Positions 37,632 through 46,260 of a stretch of 54,126 nucleotides of DNA are shown piece after piece. The notes under the pieces are model-generated. The model saw nothing but the letters and a program-made list of their open reading frames with translations, made no database searches and was not told the DNA's origin. Each line of letters opens with the position of its first letter. Position 1 is the stretch's first letter. Origin of the DNA: Bacillota bacterium (GTDB lineage: Bacteria > Bacillota > Bacilli > Alicyclobacillales > SLC66); contig JAPNUP010000115.1 of the NCBI GenBank assembly GCA_026627345.1, positions 1-54,126 on the forward strand. Direction: 5' to 3'. A program made the translations under genes and the position numbers.

Positions 37632-40280
37632 TTACATCGCGTCAACGGCCGTGTTCTCATGCACACCTTCGAGGTGACCAGTTTCTTGTCCCCCTGCAGC
37701 TTCGAGCACAGCGCGCACAGGCTCTAAATGCTCATGAAACATATAGAGTATCGGCGCCGCTTTCTCAGTCGCCAACGCTTTGCGCAAAGCCTCGCACTCA
37801 TCATATTCAACGGTGAGCGGAATTTCCGGACGAGCCTCACGGATAGTGTCTGTGATCAGCTTGGCCACTTCACCTCGGCGCCGTCCTCTTGTGTCCCCGT
37901 CTTCCTTCACGTAGATCGGGGAGAAGTACTCCGCCGCCGTAAGCGCGCAGGTGCGAATCACTTCATCGGAACGATCTCCGGGAAAACCAATGATAGCAGG
38001 GAGTGTCTCTGTCGAGACGCGCCTCGCCATTTCACCCACTGCGCGAACGCCATCCGGATTATGTCCATAGTCGGATATGACGGTCTTACCACTAGGCAGG
38101 GCAAATACATTGATCCGTCCAGGATTGTGCGTGTCCGATCGAAAGTTGCGCATAGCTTGTACGCATTTTTGCCTCGATACGCCGAGATGTCGAACGGCGG
38201 CCAAGGCACACAGTGCGTTGGCAACGTGAAATTGCGCTGCACCGTCCAAGGTAATCGGCAACTCTGCGACGCCGACCACTTTCCACTCAAGCGCACCTGC
38301 TGCCTCTATGATCACGCCATTGCGTACAAAGAAGGCAGCGCCTCCCCGGGCCAAGTGGCGCGAAACAGTGGGGTTTTGTTCTTGCAAGCTGACATAAACC
38401 ACAGGTGACTTGAGCTTGCCAGCTAATTTGACCAATTCCGGGTCATCCGCATTTAACACCGTCACTCCGCCCGGACGAATACACTCTACCACGAGAGATT
38501 TCACTCGCACGAGATCACCGAGACTGGTGATGCCATCTTGGCCGATATGATCTAGCGCGATATTGGTGATGATACCGACATCCGCCGCACGATACGCAAG
38601 TCCACCGCGCATGATGCCGCCACGTGCCGTCTCTAGCACTGCCGCCTCTACACGCGGATCGCATAAAACCAGTTGCGCACTTTGCGGTCCTGTCGTATCT
38701 CCCTCTAAACAGCATTCGTCGCCGATGTACACGCCGTCCGTGGACGTCATCCCCACGACCAGCCCAGTGTCAGCCAGAATGTGGCGAATCATGCGCGTAG
38801 TCGTGGTCTTCCCGTTAGTCCCTGTGACACTGACGATCGGCACCCGCGACTGCGCGCCGCGCGGAAAGACAGCGTCGATAATGGCCCCTGCCACATCCCG
38901 TGGCTTGCCTACGCTCGGATAGTGGTGCATCCGAATCCCAGGGGCCGCATTTAATTCAATCACTGCATAGGAACCGGCCACCGGCACCTTAGATATATCC
39001 GGCGCTATCAGATCCACACCGCACAGATCCAGTGCAATCGCACGCGCGCAACGCTCAGCGATCGACTTAAAGCCTGAATGAACGTGGTCAGTCAGGTCAA
39101 TGGCGATGCCACCAGTGCTGAGATTAGCGCTATCGCGCAGATAGACCGTCTCTCCGAGCGCCGGCACGTCATACAAGGAGCGGCCTTGACGAGCCAAGCA
39201 GTCAAGTGCAATGTCGTCGAGCGGAATGCGCGTGAGCGGCTTATCGTGATCCTCGCCGCGCTCTGGTTCGGCATTTGTTGCACTGACCAGTTGGGCGATG
39301 CTGTGCATCCCGTCGCCAGTCACGTGTGCAGGCAGTCGCTCAGCCGCAGCGACGAACTTGCCTCCGACAACTAACAAGCGGTATTGACGACCTGCGATAA
39401 ACTCCTCCACCATGACACGCTGCGAGATCTCTCTCGCTACTGCAAACGCCCGCTCGGCCGAAGCCCAATCACGAATATCCATGGTCACGCCACGCCCTTG
39501 ACTGCCATCGATCGGCTTGACGACGAGTGGGGCCTTGGCGCTTTGAAAGACCGTGCGCATCTCTTCCAGGGAAGATACCTCCGACCCATAAGGCACGGCA
39601 ATCCCCGCTCGTTCCAACAGCTCCTTGGTGAGTGCCTTATCGCAGGCGATGTCGACTGCTACCGCGGACGTAGCATGCGTCATAGTGGCTTGTATGAATC
39701 GACGGTATTTTCCCGTGCCGAGTTGAAGTAAACTACGCGAGCCTATGCGACGCACTGGGATATCCCGGTCTTTTGCCGCCTGTACAAGTGCCGCCGTACT
39801 GGGTCCAAGCCCAGTGTGCTCGCGTATTCGCCTTGCCTCTTGCAAACGATCCGCAAGCGGAAACACAGTGCCGAAGGCGCAAGCCTGTACGTATTCCATC
39901 GCTAGCAGTAAAACGTAACGCGTCGCTTCCAAACATTCGTACTCCATCACGATATCGTAAAGGCCTGGGGAGCCCGCACTGCGCGTTTTGCCAAAGTTGG
40001 CTTTGAAACCGACTTGGGTCAACAGCTCCAGGCTGACGTGCTCGATGATATGGCCGAAATACGTACCCCCATACAAGCGTTCGACAAAGCCGCCCGGACG
40101 GCCCATGGCACAGTAGTGGTCGTACAGCCCTGGCAACTCTAACAGCAATCGTTCTGTGAGACCCGGATATTCGTAGCTCTCGCGCTCGGTAAATTCTTCA
40201 AGATCCACACGCATGATGAGCACCGGTTCATAGTGATAAACATTAGGGCCATCAATTGCACGCAACTGCAATGCCTTCAA
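37632..40280 (-). CDS. cphA: Cyanophycin synthetase
   Basis: Polymerises aspartate and arginine into cyanophycin (multi-L-arginyl-poly-L-aspartate), a nitrogen and carbon store. The 882 residues match full-length CphA1: an N-terminal domain (1-160; GGFVERLYGGTYFGHIIEHVSLE begins its conserved stretch at about 63), an ATP-grasp domain (about 215-475; K255 in VVKPIDGSQGRG, metal ligands in IELNAAPG at 441-448), and a Mur-ligase-like domain from 480 with P-loop VTGTNGKTTTT. All core motifs look intact. It overlaps cyanophycinase by four bases. The pair sits between sspF and ispE, where B. subtilis has nothing. Confidence 0.95.
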   Translation of the reverse strand: MKALQLRAIDGPNVYHYEPVLIMRVDLEEFTERESYEYPGLTERLLLELPGLYDHYCAMGRPGGFVERLYGGTYFGHIIEHVSLELLTQVGFKANFGKTRSAGSPGLYDIVMEYECLEATRYVLLLAMEYVQACAFGTVFPLADRLQEARRIREHTGLGPSTAALVQAAKDRDIPVRRIGSRSLLQLGTGKYRRFIQATMTHATSAVAVDIACDKALTKELLERAGIAVPYGSEVSSLEEMRTVFQSAKAPLVVKPIDGSQGRGVTMDIRDWASAERAFAVAREISQRVMVEEFIAGRQYRLLVVGGKFVAAAERLPAHVTGDGMHSIAQLVSATNAEPERGEDHDKPLTRIPLDDIALDCLARQGRSLYDVPALGETVYLRDSANLSTGGIAIDLTDHVHSGFKSIAERCARAIALDLCGVDLIAPDISKVPVAGSYAVIELNAAPGIRMHHYPSVGKPRDVAGAIIDAVFPRGAQSRVPIVSVTGTNGKTTTTRMIRHILADTGLVVGMTSTDGVYIGDECCLEGDTTGPQSAQLVLCDPRVEAAVLETARGGIMRGGLAYRAADVGIITNIALDHIGQDGITSLGDLVRVKSLVVECIRPGGVTVLNADDPELVKLAGKLKSPVVYVSLQEQNPTVSRHLARGGAAFFVRNGVIIEAAGALEWKVVGVAELPITLDGAAQFHVANALCALAAVRHLGVSRQKCVQAMRNFRSDTHNPGRINVFALPSGKTVISDYGHNPDGVRAVGEMARRVSTETLPAIIGFPGDRSDEVIRTCALTAAEYFSPIYVKEDGDTRGRRRGEVAKLITDTIREARPEIPLTVEYDECEALRKALATEKAAPILYMFHEHLEPVRAVLEAAGGQETGHLEGVHENTAVDAM

Positions 40281-41113
40281 GAGGCTCCACTCCCTGTTGC
40301 CTGGCTCTTTTCCTGATCGAGTACAGGCTTTCGCTCACGCAAATCAAACTGATGGCCGGACGGTAAAATATGGAGCTTTACGCCGCACAACGCCAGCGCA
40401 TCATTGTGCCGCAACGACCCAATGTTGCTGTAAGAAAGCGAACCTGCGTCGACCACTGAGACCGCTCCGCGCCCAATCACTTCGAACTTTGAACCTTTGA
40501 CAACGAGGGCTGTATCCTCATCAATCCCAATTCCCAAGTGGTGCGGATACTGTGCAACGGCAGACAACAACCGACCCAATCGCCCGCGCTGCGCGAAGTG
40601 TTGGTCGATCACGACACCGTCTATAAACTCCATCCCCGGTGCCATATGAACCATCCCTACGCGCGGATTTGTTTCTGCGGTCCCTTCGACAATCATGGTG
40701 CTACTCATCATAGAGGCACCAGCGCTGGTGCCAGCCACCACGAGACCTTCTTCGAGACGGTTAGCGATGGCGGCGTCCATTTTCGTTCCACCGAGTAAGG
40801 TGGTAATGCGCAGTTGATCGCCGCCGGTAAAAAATACCGCACTTGCATTCTCGATCGCTTTGACGGCACTCGCGCGATTGGCATCCTCGCGTGACGACAC
40901 GTCAAACGTGCGCACATCAGAAACACCGATTGTCTCAAATACATCAACATACTCTGCCCCAACTTCAATCGGCAACTCGGTAGCCACCGTCATCACAACG
41001 ACCTTGGCATGCGTGCCGCCTGCCAAGCGAACTACCTGCCGAAGAACGGCCATATCTCCTTTTTTATCTTCGGCGCCTCCTATGATTACGAGCGTCGCTT
41101 TGGTGCTGCTCAT
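40277..41113 (-). CDS. cphB: Cyanophycinase
   Basis: Serine exopeptidase (family S51) that releases beta-Asp-Arg dipeptides from cyanophycin. The 278-residue product has LVIIGGAEDKK near the start, FFTGGDQLRIT, and the nucleophile motif GTSAGAS (Ser about 130). There is no signal peptide, so it acts in the cytoplasm on stored polymer. ATG at 41113 is favoured, six bases after GGAGG; the ATG just before it is possible. First gene of the cphBA unit; no isoaspartyl dipeptidase gene is near. Confidence 0.94.
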   Translation of the reverse strand: MSSTKATLVIIGGAEDKKGDMAVLRQVVRLAGGTHAKVVVMTVATELPIEVGAEYVDVFETIGVSDVRTFDVSSREDANRASAVKAIENASAVFFTGGDQLRITTLLGGTKMDAAIANRLEEGLVVAGTSAGASMMSSTMIVEGTAETNPRVGMVHMAPGMEFIDGVVIDQHFAQRGRLGRLLSAVAQYPHHLGIGIDEDTALVVKGSKFEVIGRGAVSVVDAGSLSYSNIGSLRHNDALALCGVKLHILPSGHQFDLRERKPVLDQEKSQATGSGAS

Positions 41114-41236
41114 CATTCGCCTCCCATGGCCCATTTCAAAACAGTCATCCGCCTGTCATTGAAATACCCTAACCCGTCGGACACTTCATTATCGTTTCCG
41201 ATTCGCAGTCCTGTATACGTTGCACATGTCTTACCT

Positions 41237-41276
41237 AAAAAAGAGAGGGCCTGCGCAGAAATCGCAGACCCTCTCT
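41237..41276 (-). terminator. Terminator after sspF
   Basis: Minus-strand stem AGAGAGGG-x-CTGCG/CGCAG-x-CCCTCTCT followed by TTTTTTA. It lies 28 bases past the sspF stop and ahead of cphB, so cphBA needs a promoter between about 41114 and 41236, which I could not define. Confidence 0.88.
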
Positions 41277-41303
41277 GTTGTTACGCTTTCCCTTTCGGTG
41301 ATG

Positions 41304-41486
41304 CTACCTCTGTTCACGCTGTGCGAGCGATTCCTCGGCAATCTCGATTGCCCGTTTCACCATGTTACCAGCATCCCGGGTCGTGATACCCCCCCACCCT
41401 TCACGTTGAAGAGTGGAATAAAATCCGAGTTCCTTGGCCAGCTCATACTTAAACTGATCCGACATCACTCCACGTTTGCGCGCCAT
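41304..41486 (-). CDS. sspF: Small acid-soluble spore protein, alpha/beta type (SspF-like)
   Basis: A 60-residue DNA-coating spore protein. [20 protein letters not shown] and the typical [19 protein letters not shown] are visible, including the germination-protease-type ELAKE segment. The [16 protein letters not shown] and position (veg ... ispE) match SspF rather than the larger SASP genes. AAAGGAGG lies nine bases before ATG. A sigma-G-like pair, GCATA then TACGCTA 18 bases on, lies upstream but the -10 is weak. Confidence 0.94.
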   Translation of the reverse strand: MARKRGVMSDQFKYELAKELGFYSTLQREGWGGITTRDAGNMVKRAIEIAEESLAQREQR

Positions 41487-41563
41487 GTAGCTACCTCCTT
41501 TGAGAATAGCGTCCTCACCTAGCGTACCCGTGCGCGTCTTTCCCTATGCGAATGCGAAAGCCG

Positions 41564-42160
41564 TTACTGGTCTATGCGTACAACGCGACTAGTGGAGGGG
41601 CCGATAAGGCGCGACACCGGATAAAAACGGCGAACGGGAAGGATGATCGCAGCCGACGCAATCGCCTTGATCGCATCTCCCGGCAGATACGGATAGCAGC
41701 CGAGAAGCATCGCTTTGGTAAACGTAAAATGCGCCACATGCGCCAACCACGGCACACCGGTGACATAAAGAAGCAGAGAACCGCACACCTCGAATGCCAG
41801 GAAATACAGAATAAAGGCGGTGACACCGCTACGTTTTAGACGCCCCACCAACAATCCGATGAGCAAAGCGGCAATCGGATACATCCAGACAAACCCGCCG
41901 GATGGCCCAAGGAGCACCGCCATCCCGCCGCTCCCTTGGAGAAGCGGCAGGCCAAGCGCTGTCAAGAGAACGACGAGAAACATGCTAAAAAATCCATACA
42001 CGGGACCAAGCATGGCACCAACCAGCATCACCACAAAATTTTCGAGTGAAATCGGAACAGGAGAAAACCCTAGGCTGATATTAAACAGGCTCAGTACCGA
42101 AAGAAGGGCTGCAAACAAAGCGCTAAAAACGATACCGCGCAAGGTAGGCCGGAATTTCAT
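41564..42160 (-). CDS. bioY: Biotin ECF transporter substrate-binding component BioY
   Basis: A 198-residue membrane protein with six segments. LRGIVFSALFAALLSVLS starts the first, SPVPISLENFVVMLVGAMLGP matches the BioY signature, and QGSGGMAVLLGPSGGFVWMYPIAA follows. BioY captures biotin and needs an energy-coupling module; two such genes lie divergently at 42257-44820. ATG at 42160 follows AAGGAG at a rather long 13 bases. No BirA-type operator is obvious in the 96-base divergent gap, which holds an inverted repeat TTGTG-N7-CACAA (42212-42228). Confidence 0.92.
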   Translation of the reverse strand: MKFRPTLRGIVFSALFAALLSVLSLFNISLGFSPVPISLENFVVMLVGAMLGPVYGFFSMFLVVLLTALGLPLLQGSGGMAVLLGPSGGFVWMYPIAALLIGLLVGRLKRSGVTAFILYFLAFEVCGSLLLYVTGVPWLAHVAHFTFTKAMLLGCYPYLPGDAIKAIASAAIILPVRRFYPVSRLIGPSTSRVVRIDQ

Positions 42161-42256
42161 ACGTCTACTGAGTCTCCTTTCTAATATCTTCATGATAGTA
42201 TGAATAAGACTTTGTGATTGTAGCACAAGCCAAGCTGGAGATGAAAGGGATCTGCA

Positions 42257-43108
42257 ATGATAGCGACAGACTTTGAAGATCAGCTCGTTATAGACCGTGC
42301 GACGGTCGCTTACCGGACATTTGACGGTCACCGGACTGCCCTACAACGTCTCTCCATGAACGTGGCTGCAGGACAGTGGCTCGGTGTTGTCGGCGCCAAC
42401 GGCAGTGGCAAAAGTACGTTGGCGCAAGTAGCTGCAGGTTTGCTTCCGTTATCTGCAGGCGCCATTCGCTATGCGCCGAATCGTGTAAAGGCCCTCGTCA
42501 TGCAACAACCTGGACAGCAGTTGATCGGAGAGACGTTGCGCGAAGATCTCTATTTCGGAATGGACAATGCGGGGATCCCTGCGGCCGATCGCGAGTCACG
42601 GCTCCTTCAGGCACTCGCTCGCGTCGGTCTAGCGGGATATGCGGATCGACCCATTTCTCAGCTGTCAGGCGGCCAACAACAGCTAGGCGCCATCGCCGGA
42701 TGTATCGCTGTGAACGCTACGTTACTTATACTCGACGAACCCACGTCCATGCTCAGCGCACAGGCACGCGAACGCGTTTTGCAGACGATACGCGCGCTAT
42801 GCGATGATGGCGTGGCTGTGCTGTGGATTACCCATCGCCTAGAAGAGCTAGCCTACGCAGACACTGTGCTAGCCCTTGTAGACGGCACATGTGCCTTTAC
42901 AGGGGGCGTGAGCGATTTCTTTTATGGCAGTGGCGACAGCATGACGCCCGAGACGTCACCCTGCGTGTCTCTGGGTTTTTCCCTTCCATATGTGCCAAGC
43001 GTGGTGGCCGAGTTAGCGAAGCGCGGCATTTTTCTCGCGACGCGCCCCACGAGCCCCGAAACACTTGCGTCGGCTATTGGTCAGTTGCGTTTAGGAGTGA
43101 CTGTCTAA
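42257..43108 (+). CDS. ECF transporter ATPase (A1 type)
   Basis: A 283-residue ABC ATPase powering an ECF importer. Walker A is GANGSGKST (about residue 50), the Q-loop segment is VMQQPGQQLIGETL, the signature LSGGQQQ, Walker B LLILDEPTSML, and the H-loop WITHRLEE. Walker A, signature, Walker B and switch His are intact. AAAGGGA lies before the ATG. The stop overlaps the next start (TAATG), so the two are coupled. Divergent from bioY, suggesting a biotin-dedicated or shared module. Confidence 0.92.
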   Translation: MIATDFEDQLVIDRATVAYRTFDGHRTALQRLSMNVAAGQWLGVVGANGSGKSTLAQVAAGLLPLSAGAIRYAPNRVKALVMQQPGQQLIGETLREDLYFGMDNAGIPAADRESRLLQALARVGLAGYADRPISQLSGGQQQLGAIAGCIAVNATLLILDEPTSMLSAQARERVLQTIRALCDDGVAVLWITHRLEELAYADTVLALVDGTCAFTGGVSDFFYGSGDSMTPETSPCVSLGFSLPYVPSVVAELAKRGIFLATRPTSPETLASAIGQLRLGVTV

Positions 43109-44820
43109 TGTCTGCCCCCAAACCTAGCGCAACGCTTTCGATCGAGCAGGTGTCGCTCGGCACTGATCCTCTGCGACTGCGAGGCATCGACTTACGCATT
43201 CGCAAAGGTGAGCTCACCCTTCTGGTCGGCGATACAGGCGCCGGCAAAACCAGCCTGCTCGAAACAGTAGCTGGACTTTGGGCTCCCGCGAAAGGCCAAG
43301 TCTATATCAGTGATCACCCCCTCTATATAGGCGCCAAGCCCAACACCGCTGCACTTCGCAACGTGTCGCTTGCCATGCAGCATGCGGAGAAGCAACTCTT
43401 TGCGCCGACTGTGCAAGCCGAGCTCTTTTATTCGTTACAAATAGAAAAAGACAGCACACGCGAAGACCGAATGGCCCGCTGCGTTGAAGCGCTGATGGCG
43501 GTCTCTTTGTCACCCGACCTTTTGCCCATGGCTCCCTTGCATCTGAGCGGCGGACAAAAGCGAAAAGTCGCACTCGCGTCCGCATTGGTGACGAAACCAC
43601 AGTGGCTGATGATGGATGAACCGACGGCCGCTCTTGATTCTGCATCCGCAGAGCAGGTGGTTTCATCAACCGTCCGGCTGGTACGAGACGATGGTATAGG
43701 ACTGCTTGTGGCGACGCATGATCTCGACCTTTGGCTGCCGCATGCAGATCGTGTCATCATGCTGTCGGGTGGACAAGTGATGGCAGATTACAGTCGTGAG
43801 CAGAAGACGATCCCGGCTAACGGGTATCTATCGGCGTCGCAGTTTACGTCCTGCGCCCAGGTGACACAGGCGCTCGCGCATGAGGATTTCAACGTAGCAC
43901 CGCAAGATACGTCACCGAAAGCCTTGGCCGAGGCAGTTGTGGCCAAGCTGTACGGCGCCTCCATAAGCGCAGCCGAGAACATATCCTCATCCCCTATGCA
44001 GGAGACGCACGTGGCGCGTGAAGGTATTGCCGTGGCTTTAGACCTCGAATCCCTCTCCCACACCTACGATCCACGCGCTTTGTGGCTCAGCTACCTGCTA
44101 CTGTCGACCAGTATTTTGTTGCAAACAGGTTGGGTCGGGCTGTTGGTAGGACTTCTCGCAATCATTTGGTGGCTACGGGGTCTTTCCGTGCCTGTCTGGC
44201 GCTCCTTTTACGGTGCGCGCGGGTTTATCGTTTTTCTCCTTCTCGCCAGTCTGGTTGCAGGTGTGCAGATCCATCTGGCAGGCTTGCACAAAGGTGGACA
44301 TCTCGCATCCGCACTCGGTATCGATACGCATACAAGTCTACAAAGCACCTACACGCTCGCCCGTATTTTCCTGCTGCTCATCGGCGGCTTCGCTTTATCT
44401 GGTGCAGTGCCATTTCTGCGCATGAAACGTGCGCTCCGACAGCTTTTGCACTTTGGTGCACCACTCGGTTTGCCTGTCGAAGCTGTAGCCTTAGGCGGCG
44501 CGCTCACCGTCCGCTTCGTGCCTGTCATCGCGCAGGAGGCTGAGCGCATGCGCCAGATCGTGTTTTTGCGCGGCAAGCGCACACAGCGACGAAACGTCCT
44601 GCGTCTACGCGATCTGAGGGCCTTTGCGATACCTCTGCTGCTCGCAATCTTGCAATCAGCAGAAGACTTCGCCACCGCACTCGAAGCGCGCGGCTATCAC
44701 ACAGACACTGCGGGTGCTGACGACCTCTCGTCTCACTGGCAGCGTGCAGATTGGGTTCTCCTCGGTCAGATCGCCGTGCTCATGATCCTTCTACTTTGTG
44801 TACGCAACTGGATCCCCTGA
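43108..44820 (+). CDS. Fused ECF transporter ATPase and transmembrane T component
   Basis: One 570-residue protein joins two parts normally encoded apart. Residues 10-230 are an ABC ATPase: Walker A GDTGAGKT (41-48), Q-loop MQHAEKQLF, signature LSGGQKRK (146-153), Walker B WLMMDEPTAALD (166-177), switch His in VATHD. A 75-residue linker follows. Residues 320-570 are an EcfT/CbiQ-like membrane domain with five or so segments and two coupling-helix motifs, FLRG (487-489 region) and EARG (526-529). The true start is ATG 43108; the frame is open further upstream inside the previous gene. No frameshift is needed to read the fusion. Confidence 0.92.
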   Translation: MSAPKPSATLSIEQVSLGTDPLRLRGIDLRIRKGELTLLVGDTGAGKTSLLETVAGLWAPAKGQVYISDHPLYIGAKPNTAALRNVSLAMQHAEKQLFAPTVQAELFYSLQIEKDSTREDRMARCVEALMAVSLSPDLLPMAPLHLSGGQKRKVALASALVTKPQWLMMDEPTAALDSASAEQVVSSTVRLVRDDGIGLLVATHDLDLWLPHADRVIMLSGGQVMADYSREQKTIPANGYLSASQFTSCAQVTQALAHEDFNVAPQDTSPKALAEAVVAKLYGASISAAENISSSPMQETHVAREGIAVALDLESLSHTYDPRALWLSYLLLSTSILLQTGWVGLLVGLLAIIWWLRGLSVPVWRSFYGARGFIVFLLLASLVAGVQIHLAGLHKGGHLASALGIDTHTSLQSTYTLARIFLLLIGGFALSGAVPFLRMKRALRQLLHFGAPLGLPVEAVALGGALTVRFVPVIAQEAERMRQIVFLRGKRTQRRNVLRLRDLRAFAIPLLLAILQSAEDFATALEARGYHTDTAGADDLSSHWQRADWVLLGQIAVLMILLLCVRNWIP

Positions 44821-44832
44821 TCACGAGACAGC

Positions 44833-44861
44833 AAAAAGGCCAGAGCATTCGCACTCTGGCC
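44833..44861 (-). terminator. Terminator after veg (may also serve the ECF genes)
   Basis: Eight-base arms GGCCAGAG and CTCTGGCC around CATTCGCA, followed on the minus strand by TTTTTGC. It lies 70 bases after the veg stop and 18 bases after the plus-strand ECF fusion gene. Confidence 0.82.
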
Positions 44862-44930
44862 CACTTCACATACCACATCAGTTAGTTACAAGCGTATGAA
44901 GCGTTCAAACGTATGAAACAACATAAAAGG

Positions 44931-45209
44931 TTATTCGACGAGCGCTCCGACTTTGATCTGTTCATCGTCGCGACAGACCATCAGCTCGACGGTGTCCGTC
45001 AGAATATCCGCATAGCTGTAGGATACGCGCTTGAACGAACTCGTCTTCTCGTCAAGCTTTACCACAAAAACAGATGGATAGGTTTCCTCTAGGATGCCCG
45101 TGCGCTCGATCGTCTTGCGGCGACCGCCATTCGCTCGAAGGAGAATCTTCTCTCCGACCAGCCCCTCCAAATTCCGCTTAATATCATTTAAAGCGTTCTT
45201 TGCAGCCAC
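44931..45209 (-). CDS. veg: Veg protein
   Basis: A 92-residue protein with the Veg core [27 protein letters not shown] and [16 protein letters not shown]. In B. subtilis Veg stimulates biofilm formation and is transcribed from one of the strongest known promoters. GTG at 45209 is preferred, six bases after GAGGTG. Two near-consensus promoters stand upstream. Confidence 0.95.
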   Translation of the reverse strand: MAAKNALNDIKRNLEGLVGEKILLRANGGRRKTIERTGILEETYPSVFVVKLDEKTSSFKRVSYSYADILTDTVELMVCRDDEQIKVGALVE

Positions 45210-45235
45210 ACACTCCACCTCTTTCTACGGGTATA

Positions 45236-45265
45236 ACTATACCATACTTCGCCATCCCGTGTCAA
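45236..45265 (-). promoter_or_regulatory. Proximal veg promoter
   Basis: Minus-strand TTGACA (45260-45265) and TATAGT (45236-45241), spacer 18 bases, about 27 bases upstream of the veg GTG. Confidence 0.8.
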
Positions 45266-45276
45266 ACAGGTCGAAT

Positions 45277-45306
45277 ATTATAGCAAGCAATCTTTTCACT
45301 TGTCAA
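45277..45306 (-). promoter_or_regulatory. Distal veg promoter
   Basis: Minus-strand TTGACA (45301-45306) and TATAAT (45277-45282), both perfect, spacer 18 bases, about 41 bases upstream of the proximal promoter. Confidence 0.82.
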
Positions 45307-45339
45307 TGCGTTCTCGAATGTTTCGTCGGTCGCGCCAAC

Positions 45340-46203
45340 CTAAAAGCGCGACCGGGGCAGCCCAATCCTGTACTTTCCCCGCGATTCGATTCCGCCAAGA
45401 CCGTCCGTGCCCGTGATGGTCGACCGAACAATATGATAGATGTCGATGGTTTCGTTGATGGGGGTGTACGCAATCTTTTCGGCGACAAAAACGGGGTCAA
45501 GGGCATGGATGAGAATTCGCTCTGGCGAACTGGCAAAGTTGGCGCCCGCGTCAAGCAAAGCCTCGTAGTGCGATTGGCAAGCACCAGCGAAGATGACGAG
45601 TTCATCAAGACTGCGTTCGTATTTGCGCGCCGCGCGCACAGCACGGACAAAGGAATCGGAATTGCGATAATTATCGAGTTGTAAAACCTCCGCATGCTTA
45701 CCTTTGCGCAACACCCCGTCGTGCCCTGTGATGATCAGGATGTCTGGCTCATACTCGGCAAGCAGGTCTCCGATACGCTCTGGCATCATCTGTTCAGGTA
45801 TGTTTTTCCCGGCTGCGCGGATGCCCAATCGATCGTAGATGGCTAAGCATTTCTCCAGATAGCTGCCATCTCCATCGAGATGCAAGACACGGCCGGGACG
45901 TTCAAAAAAATCGCGCGGGTAGCGCATCTTTTCTGATCGATACTCCTGCTTATCGTGGTCCACCTGCCTACGCATCTGCACGAGGCGCATCGTTTCTTGC
46001 TGAATCTGCGCTTGGCGCACCTGGTACGTCCGCCAATCCGTCTCACTCACGCGCGCCAGATCTGCAAGCGGAGCGTCCGCCAGTAGACGGACATCCAGCC
46101 CTTTCAATACGGCGATCCCGCGTTCCATGTCCAGCCGCACGATGATAAAGCAGATGTCCCGGTCATACGATTGACGCATAACCAGATCGCCGACTCTCCA
46201 CAT
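45340..46203 (-). CDS. yabG: Sporulation-specific cysteine protease YabG
   Basis: A 287-residue coat-associated protease that processes spore coat proteins in B. subtilis. The N-terminal part (WRVGDLVMRQSYDRDICFII) is followed by ITGHDG and FAGACQSHYEAL, which supply the likely His and Cys of the clostripain-like active site. ATG at 46203 has GGAGAG upstream. A hairpin with arms CGGTCGCGC/GCGCGACCG (45327-45354) includes the stop codon but lacks a T run. Between veg and ksgA as in Bacillus, apart from one inserted gene. Confidence 0.94.
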   Translation of the reverse strand: MWRVGDLVMRQSYDRDICFIIVRLDMERGIAVLKGLDVRLLADAPLADLARVSETDWRTYQVRQAQIQQETMRLVQMRRQVDHDKQEYRSEKMRYPRDFFERPGRVLHLDGDGSYLEKCLAIYDRLGIRAAGKNIPEQMMPERIGDLLAEYEPDILIITGHDGVLRKGKHAEVLQLDNYRNSDSFVRAVRAARKYERSLDELVIFAGACQSHYEALLDAGANFASSPERILIHALDPVFVAEKIAYTPINETIDIYHIVRSTITGTDGLGGIESRGKYRIGLPRSRF

Positions 46204-46260
46204 GCGCACCTCTCCTTTACCAAAGCCTTTGGGCTCCAGCAAGGGTAGTGTATGTGCGCG

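Noticed and set aside
42161-42256. BirA operator in the bioY/ECF gap
   Set aside because: No GTTAAC-type inverted repeat was found; only a short TTGTG/CACAA repeat.
42823-43107. N-terminal extension of the ECF fusion gene
   Set aside because: The frame is open but lies inside the first ATPase gene in another frame; the TAATG overlap gives ATG 43108 and a normal ATPase N terminus.
43108-44820. ECF fusion caused by a sequencing frameshift
   Set aside because: Both domains are read in one frame with a coherent linker; removing a stop by error would be needed, and no frame change is evident.
45327-45354. Terminator at the yabG stop
   Set aside because: A good nine-base stem is present but it includes the stop codon and lacks any T run on the minus strand.
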